A stretch of 64,000 bases of DNA from Caldimonas mangrovi (GTDB lineage: Bacteria; Pseudomonadota; Gammaproteobacteria; Burkholderiales; Burkholderiaceae_C): NCBI RefSeq assembly GCF_023721835.1, contig NZ_JAMKFE010000007.1, forward strand, positions 124,001 to 188,000, given 5' to 3'. The position numbers and the translations under genes were made by a program. Position 1 is the first letter of the stretch. Each line of letters opens with the position of its first letter. This document shows positions 60,446-64,000 of this stretch, in pieces. The notes beneath the pieces are model-generated. The model made no database searches, was not told where the DNA came from, and was given only the letters and a program-made list of their open reading frames with translations.

Positions 60446-62362
60446 ATGGACCTCACCCACCAGGCCGCCCCCTCGATTGCGCTCCAGGAAGAGCGTTTCC
60501 GCATGCTCGTCGAAGCGGTGCAGGACTACGCCATCTTCATGCTCGACCCGCAGGGGTACATCGTCAGTTGGAACAGCGGCGCCGAAAAGATCAAGGGGTA
60601 CACCGCCGGCGAGATCATCGGCAAGCATTTCTCGGTGTTCTATCCGCCCGAAGTGGCGGCGGCGAAATGGCCCGAGGAGGAGCTGCGCCGTGCGACCCGC
60701 GACGGACGCTACGAAGAAGAGAACTGGCGCGTGCGCAAGGACGGCACGCGTTTCTGGGCGCTGGTGGTGATCACCGCCGTGCGCGACCGCGAGGGCCGGC
60801 TGCAAGGCTATGCGAAGGTCACACGCGACCTGACAGAACGCCGCCGCCACGAAGAGTCGTTGCGACGCAGCGAGGAGGGCTTCCGCCTGCTGATCGAGGG
60901 CGTCAAGGACTACGCGATCTACATGCTCGACGAGCAGGGATTCATCCGCAGCTGGAACCAGGGCGCCGCGGCGATCAAGGGTTATGCGGCCAGCGAAGTG
61001 CTCGGGCGGCATGTCTCGATGTTCTACACGCGCCAGGACATCGACGCGCGCCGCCCCGAAGACGAACTCGCGCAAGCCGTGGCGCAAGGCCGCGCCGAGG
61101 TGGAAGGCTGGAGGGTGCGCAAGGACGGCAGCACCTTCTGGGCCCATGCCATGGTGAATCCGCTGTACGACGAGCGGCACCGCCTGCGCGGCTTCGCGAA
61201 GGTCACGCGCGACATGACGGAGCGCCGCCGCGTGGAGGAGCTGGAACGCTCCAGCCGGCGCATGAACGAATTCCTCGCGATGCTGGCGCACGAGCTGCGC
61301 AACCCGCTGGCGCCGATCCGCAATGCGGTCAGCATCATGCAGCTCGAGTCGCTCGATCGCGAACGGCTGACCACCTGTCGCGACATCATCGACCGCCAGC
61401 TCAGCCAGCTGACACGCCTGGTCGACGATCTGCTGGACATCGGCCGCATCACCACCGGCAAGATCGCCTTGAAGAAGGAGCCGATGGATCTGATCGAGGC
61501 CGTCACGCGCAGCATCGAGGCCGCGCGGCCGGATCTCGATGCGCGCCGCCAGCGCCTGCTCGTCGATCTGCCCGAGCAGGCGGTGCTGATGGTGGCCGAC
61601 TGCACACGCATTTCGCAGGTGCTGCAGAACCTGCTCAACAACGCCTCGAAGTTCACACCGCCCGAAGGCGTCGTGACCCTGCAAGTGCGCGTCGAGAGCC
61701 GCGTTGCGGTGATCGAGGTCACCGACACCGGTCGCGGCATCGAACCGGCCCTTGCCGACCGCATCTTCGATCTGTTCGTGCAAGGCCATCCGGCCGGCAC
61801 GGCCGGCGAAAGCGGCCTCGGCATCGGCTTGACGCTCGCGCGGTCGCTGGTCGAGATGCACGGCGGGTTGATCGATGCGCACAGCGAAGGCCCGAGCCGT
61901 GGCAGCCGCTTTTCGGTGCGGCTGCCGCTGGGCCTGGACGCCGCCGTGCCGGCGGAGCCCGGTTCGGCCGTCCCAGGCGACAACGGCGCGCGCTGCCGCG
62001 TGCTGGTGGTCGACGACAACCACGACTCGGCCGACAGCATGGCCGCCGTGATGGAACTGCTGGGGCAGGAAGCTCGCGTCGCCTACAGCGGGCAGCAGGC
62101 GCTGCAGACGGCACGCCAGTGGTCGCCCGACGCGGTGCTGCTCGACCTGACGATGCCCGACGCCAGCGGCTTCGACGTGCTGAGAGACCTGCGCACGCAG
62201 AGTGCCGACCGGCCGCTGTATGTCGCCGCGATGACCGGCTATGCCCAGGCCGACGATCGCCGCCGCACCTTGCAGGCCGGGTTCGACGAACACCTGGCGA
62301 AGCCGGTCGACGTGGAAACCCTGCAGCGCCTGCTGCAGGACGTGGAGCGGCGCCGGCGCTGA
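60446..62362 (+). CDS. Hybrid sensor histidine kinase (PAS-PAS-HisKA-HATPase-REC)
   Basis: The 638-residue cytoplasmic kinase has two PAS domains (residues ~15-130 and ~140-260, each with a DYAI(F/Y)MLD start and a WNxGAxxIKGY helix), a HisKA domain with His282 in [16 protein letters not shown], an HATPase domain ([40 protein letters not shown]) and a receiver domain with Asp567 in [13 protein letters not shown] and the Lys in HLAKPVD. The repeated PAS motif suggests a shared ligand, possibly haem or a small molecule. No membrane segment. The partner regulator is unknown; a response regulator end lies at the window edge. Confidence 0.9.
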   Translation: MDLTHQAAPSIALQEERFRMLVEAVQDYAIFMLDPQGYIVSWNSGAEKIKGYTAGEIIGKHFSVFYPPEVAAAKWPEEELRRATRDGRYEEENWRVRKDGTRFWALVVITAVRDREGRLQGYAKVTRDLTERRRHEESLRRSEEGFRLLIEGVKDYAIYMLDEQGFIRSWNQGAAAIKGYAASEVLGRHVSMFYTRQDIDARRPEDELAQAVAQGRAEVEGWRVRKDGSTFWAHAMVNPLYDERHRLRGFAKVTRDMTERRRVEELERSSRRMNEFLAMLAHELRNPLAPIRNAVSIMQLESLDRERLTTCRDIIDRQLSQLTRLVDDLLDIGRITTGKIALKKEPMDLIEAVTRSIEAARPDLDARRQRLLVDLPEQAVLMVADCTRISQVLQNLLNNASKFTPPEGVVTLQVRVESRVAVIEVTDTGRGIEPALADRIFDLFVQGHPAGTAGESGLGIGLTLARSLVEMHGGLIDAHSEGPSRGSRFSVRLPLGLDAAVPAEPGSAVPGDNGARCRVLVVDDNHDSADSMAAVMELLGQEARVAYSGQQALQTARQWSPDAVLLDLTMPDASGFDVLRDLRTQSADRPLYVAAMTGYAQADDRRRTLQAGFDEHLAKPVDVETLQRLLQDVERRRR

Positions 62363-62426
62363 AGCGGGCGTTGGCGGGCACGGCAGGTGCACATCCGGCA
62401 GCGATCTCTCCCGGAGCCGCCTCGCC

Positions 62427-63779
62427 ATGCCGACCTCACCCTCCTTGTCCTCCGTGTCCGCCACGCTGCATCGCCACGCGCGGCCCCTCTCCGGCAGCGA
62501 AGACGCCGGTGCCGTCGTGCCGCTGCTGGCCGGCGCCGACCTCGTGCTGCTCGGCGAGGCGACCCACGGCACCCAGGAGTTCTATCGTCTGCGTGCAGAA
62601 ATATCCAAGCGGCTGATCGCCGAGCACGGATTCGACGCGATCGCGGTCGAATCGGACTGGCCCGACGCACTGCGGGCCAGCCGCCACGCGCAGGGCGACG
62701 AGGCCGACGCGTCGCCCGAGCAGTCTCTGGACGGCTATCAGCGCTTTCCCCGCTGGATGTGGCGCAACACCGAAACCGTGCGGCTGCTGCGCTGGCTGCG
62801 CGCCCACAACCTGGCGCTGCCGCCCGGCGAGCCGCGTGTCGGCTTCTACGGGCTCGACCTCTACAGCTTGCGCAGCTCGATGGACGCCGTGCTGCGCTAC
62901 CTGCGCGACACCGATCCCGCGGCTGCGCAGCGCGCGATGGAGCGGTACGGCTGCTTCGACCACATGGCCGAAGACCCGCAGCGCTACGGCCAGATGGCGA
63001 GCTTCGGCCTGACCACCGACTGCGAGGCCCAAGTGGTGCAGCAGCTCAAGGAGATGTCCATGGCGCTGGAGCGGCAGTTGCGCCACGACGGCACCGCCGA
63101 GGTCGACGAGCTGTTCTATGCTCAGCAGAACGCCCGCGTGGTGCGCAACGCCGAGAGCTACTACCGCAAGATGTTCACGGGCCGCATCGCCTCATGGAAC
63201 CTGCGCGACGAGCACATGGCCGAGACGCTGTTCGCACTGAGCGAGCACCTCGGACACCGCTTGCGGCGCCGAGCGCGCATCGTCGTGTGGGCGCACAACT
63301 CGCACATCGGCGACGCACGCGCCACCGAGCTGGGCGACCACGGCGAGTGGAACCTGGGCCAGCTGGTGCGCGAGCGTGCCGGCGACACCTCGACAGCGCT
63401 GCTCGGTTGCACGACACACGCCGGCACGGTGACCGCCGCGGCCGACTGGGACATGCCGGCGCAGCGCCGCACCGTGCGGCCGTCGCACCCCGACAGCATC
63501 GAGGGCCTGTTCCACCACCTCGGCCTGCCGGCTTTCGTGCTGCCGCTCGCAGGCAACGCCGAGCTGCGCCGTGCGTTGTCGGAACCGCGGCTGGAGCGCG
63601 CGATCGGCGTCATCTATGCGCCGCGCACGGAGCGCGTCAGCCACTACTTCCGTGCCGAGATCCCCCGCCAGTTCGACGCAGTCGTCCACTTCGACACGAC
63701 GCAGGCGCTGGAGCCGCTGGACGCTTCCGGTCACTGGCAACCGAACGTCGAGGAGGAGACCTATCCATCCGGCCTGTGA
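62427..63779 (+). CDS. Erythromycin-esterase-like family protein
   Basis: The 450-residue protein belongs to the EreA-like hydrolase family: VLLGEATHGTQEFYRLRAE, DAIAVESDWPDALRAS, FPRWMWRNTE, and VVWAHNSHIGDARATELG carry the conserved Glu and His residues. Many chromosomal members are not resistance enzymes and are found beside phosphoribosyltransferase or stress genes; substrate here is unknown. It lies 64 bp after the kinase gene on the same strand and may be cotranscribed. Confidence 0.85.
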   Translation: MPTSPSLSSVSATLHRHARPLSGSEDAGAVVPLLAGADLVLLGEATHGTQEFYRLRAEISKRLIAEHGFDAIAVESDWPDALRASRHAQGDEADASPEQSLDGYQRFPRWMWRNTETVRLLRWLRAHNLALPPGEPRVGFYGLDLYSLRSSMDAVLRYLRDTDPAAAQRAMERYGCFDHMAEDPQRYGQMASFGLTTDCEAQVVQQLKEMSMALERQLRHDGTAEVDELFYAQQNARVVRNAESYYRKMFTGRIASWNLRDEHMAETLFALSEHLGHRLRRRARIVVWAHNSHIGDARATELGDHGEWNLGQLVRERAGDTSTALLGCTTHAGTVTAAADWDMPAQRRTVRPSHPDSIEGLFHHLGLPAFVLPLAGNAELRRALSEPRLERAIGVIYAPRTERVSHYFRAEIPRQFDAVVHFDTTQALEPLDASGHWQPNVEEETYPSGL

Positions 63780-63825
63780 GCGCCGCGGGCCGGGCGGCCC
63801 CCAGGCCGCCCCATGGGCATGGGGT

Positions 63826-64000
63826 TCAAGACAACGGGGAACGGCCCGGCGCTTCCCGGAGTAGCCGCCGCTTGACCGCGTTGTAGATCTCGGCGCCCAG
63901 CTTGGCCATCATCAGCGGCTTGGTGACGAAGCCGTCGACCCCGGCCTCGAAGCACGCAGCACGGTCGGCCGGCGTGTAGAAGGCGCTGGCGACGATGATC
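63826..64000 (-). CDS. Response regulator receiver domain, C-terminal end (partial)
   Basis: The reverse strand from the window edge reads IIVASAFYTPADRAACFEAG, then VDGFVTKPLMMAKLGAEIYN and ends at a stop at 63826. SAF and the Lys in VTKPL are the last two conserved positions of a receiver domain. The start, the phosphorylated Asp and any output domain lie outside. It converges on the erythromycin-esterase-like gene. Confidence 0.8.
   Translation of the reverse strand, partial: IIVASAFYTPADRAACFEAGVDGFVTKPLMMAKLGAEIYNAVKRRLLREAPGRSPLS

Noticed and set aside
59723-62572. Minus-strand frame of about 950 codons opposite the histidine kinase
   Set aside because: Only its last 110 codons look like a protein; the rest is antisense to the kinase.

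Overview
The window is high-GC DNA with short gaps, four-base ATGA/GTGA overlaps between operon partners and gene families typical of Burkholderiales (Betaproteobacteria): a FadL/OmpC-like general porin, a phasin, an HU protein, pobA/pcaGH, a PEP-CTERM protein and a type VI secretion VgrG island. I cannot name the genus from sequence alone. No rRNA, tRNA, CRISPR array or intact insertion sequence was recognised.

Region 1 (1-19654) is a nearly complete glycine betaine catabolic cluster: a membrane dipeptidase (cut by the window edge), the Rieske demethylase GbcA with its reductase GbcB, a ProV/ProW-type ABC ATPase and permease, a porin, glutathione-independent formaldehyde dehydrogenase FdhA, a PotD-like binding protein, PurU, a FolB-like protein, the four sarcosine oxidase subunits (SoxBDAG), serine dehydratase, serine hydroxymethyltransferase and the GbdR-type regulator. 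Betaine is demethylated to dimethylglycine, sarcosine is oxidised to glycine, glycine plus the released C1 unit gives serine, and serine is deaminated to pyruvate. FdhA and PurU clear formaldehyde and formyl-folate. The dimethylglycine demethylase step (DgcAB) is not in the window. Five 26-bp TGTCG-N16-xGTC elements, all with the same spacing and the same orientation towards their gene, lie upstream of the transcription units of this cluster and are proposed as GbdR operators.

Region 2 (19655-23200) is a scrapyard: a leuD 3' fragment, two tandem paralogous membrane proteins, a DUF3396-type T6SS immunity protein, and a chimeric frame in which a universal-stress-protein start has been joined to the C-terminal part of a VRR-NUC-type nuclease effector.

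Region 3 (23250-34450) carries housekeeping and aromatic genes: cardiolipin synthase, OpgD, a 2OG-Fe(II) oxygenase, a DsbA-like isomerase operon, pobA/pobR, a diguanylate cyclase and pcaGH/pcaQ. Together PobA and PcaGH convert 4-hydroxybenzoate via protocatechuate to carboxymuconate.

Region 4 (34616-43130) is a VgrG island: VgrG, an overlapping effector with a conserved N-terminal hydrophobic carrier region and an unrecognised toxin tip, then immunity-like genes. Base composition drops inside the effector gene and stays A/T-richer to about 42.1 kb. Two different immunity-like families here share one C-terminal motif (CPxxGxW...MP...W). A 500-bp gene-free tract of GC hairpins follows.

Region 5 (43629-64000) holds an LPS glycosyltransferase group (GT9, GT9, GT2, DUF4254), an AraC regulator, OmpW-like and PEP-CTERM proteins, small proteins, HU, a universal stress protein, a decayed GNAT gene, a phasin, a PDZ protein, malic enzyme MaeB, a hydrolase, a hybrid histidine kinase, an erythromycin-esterase-like protein and the end of a response regulator.
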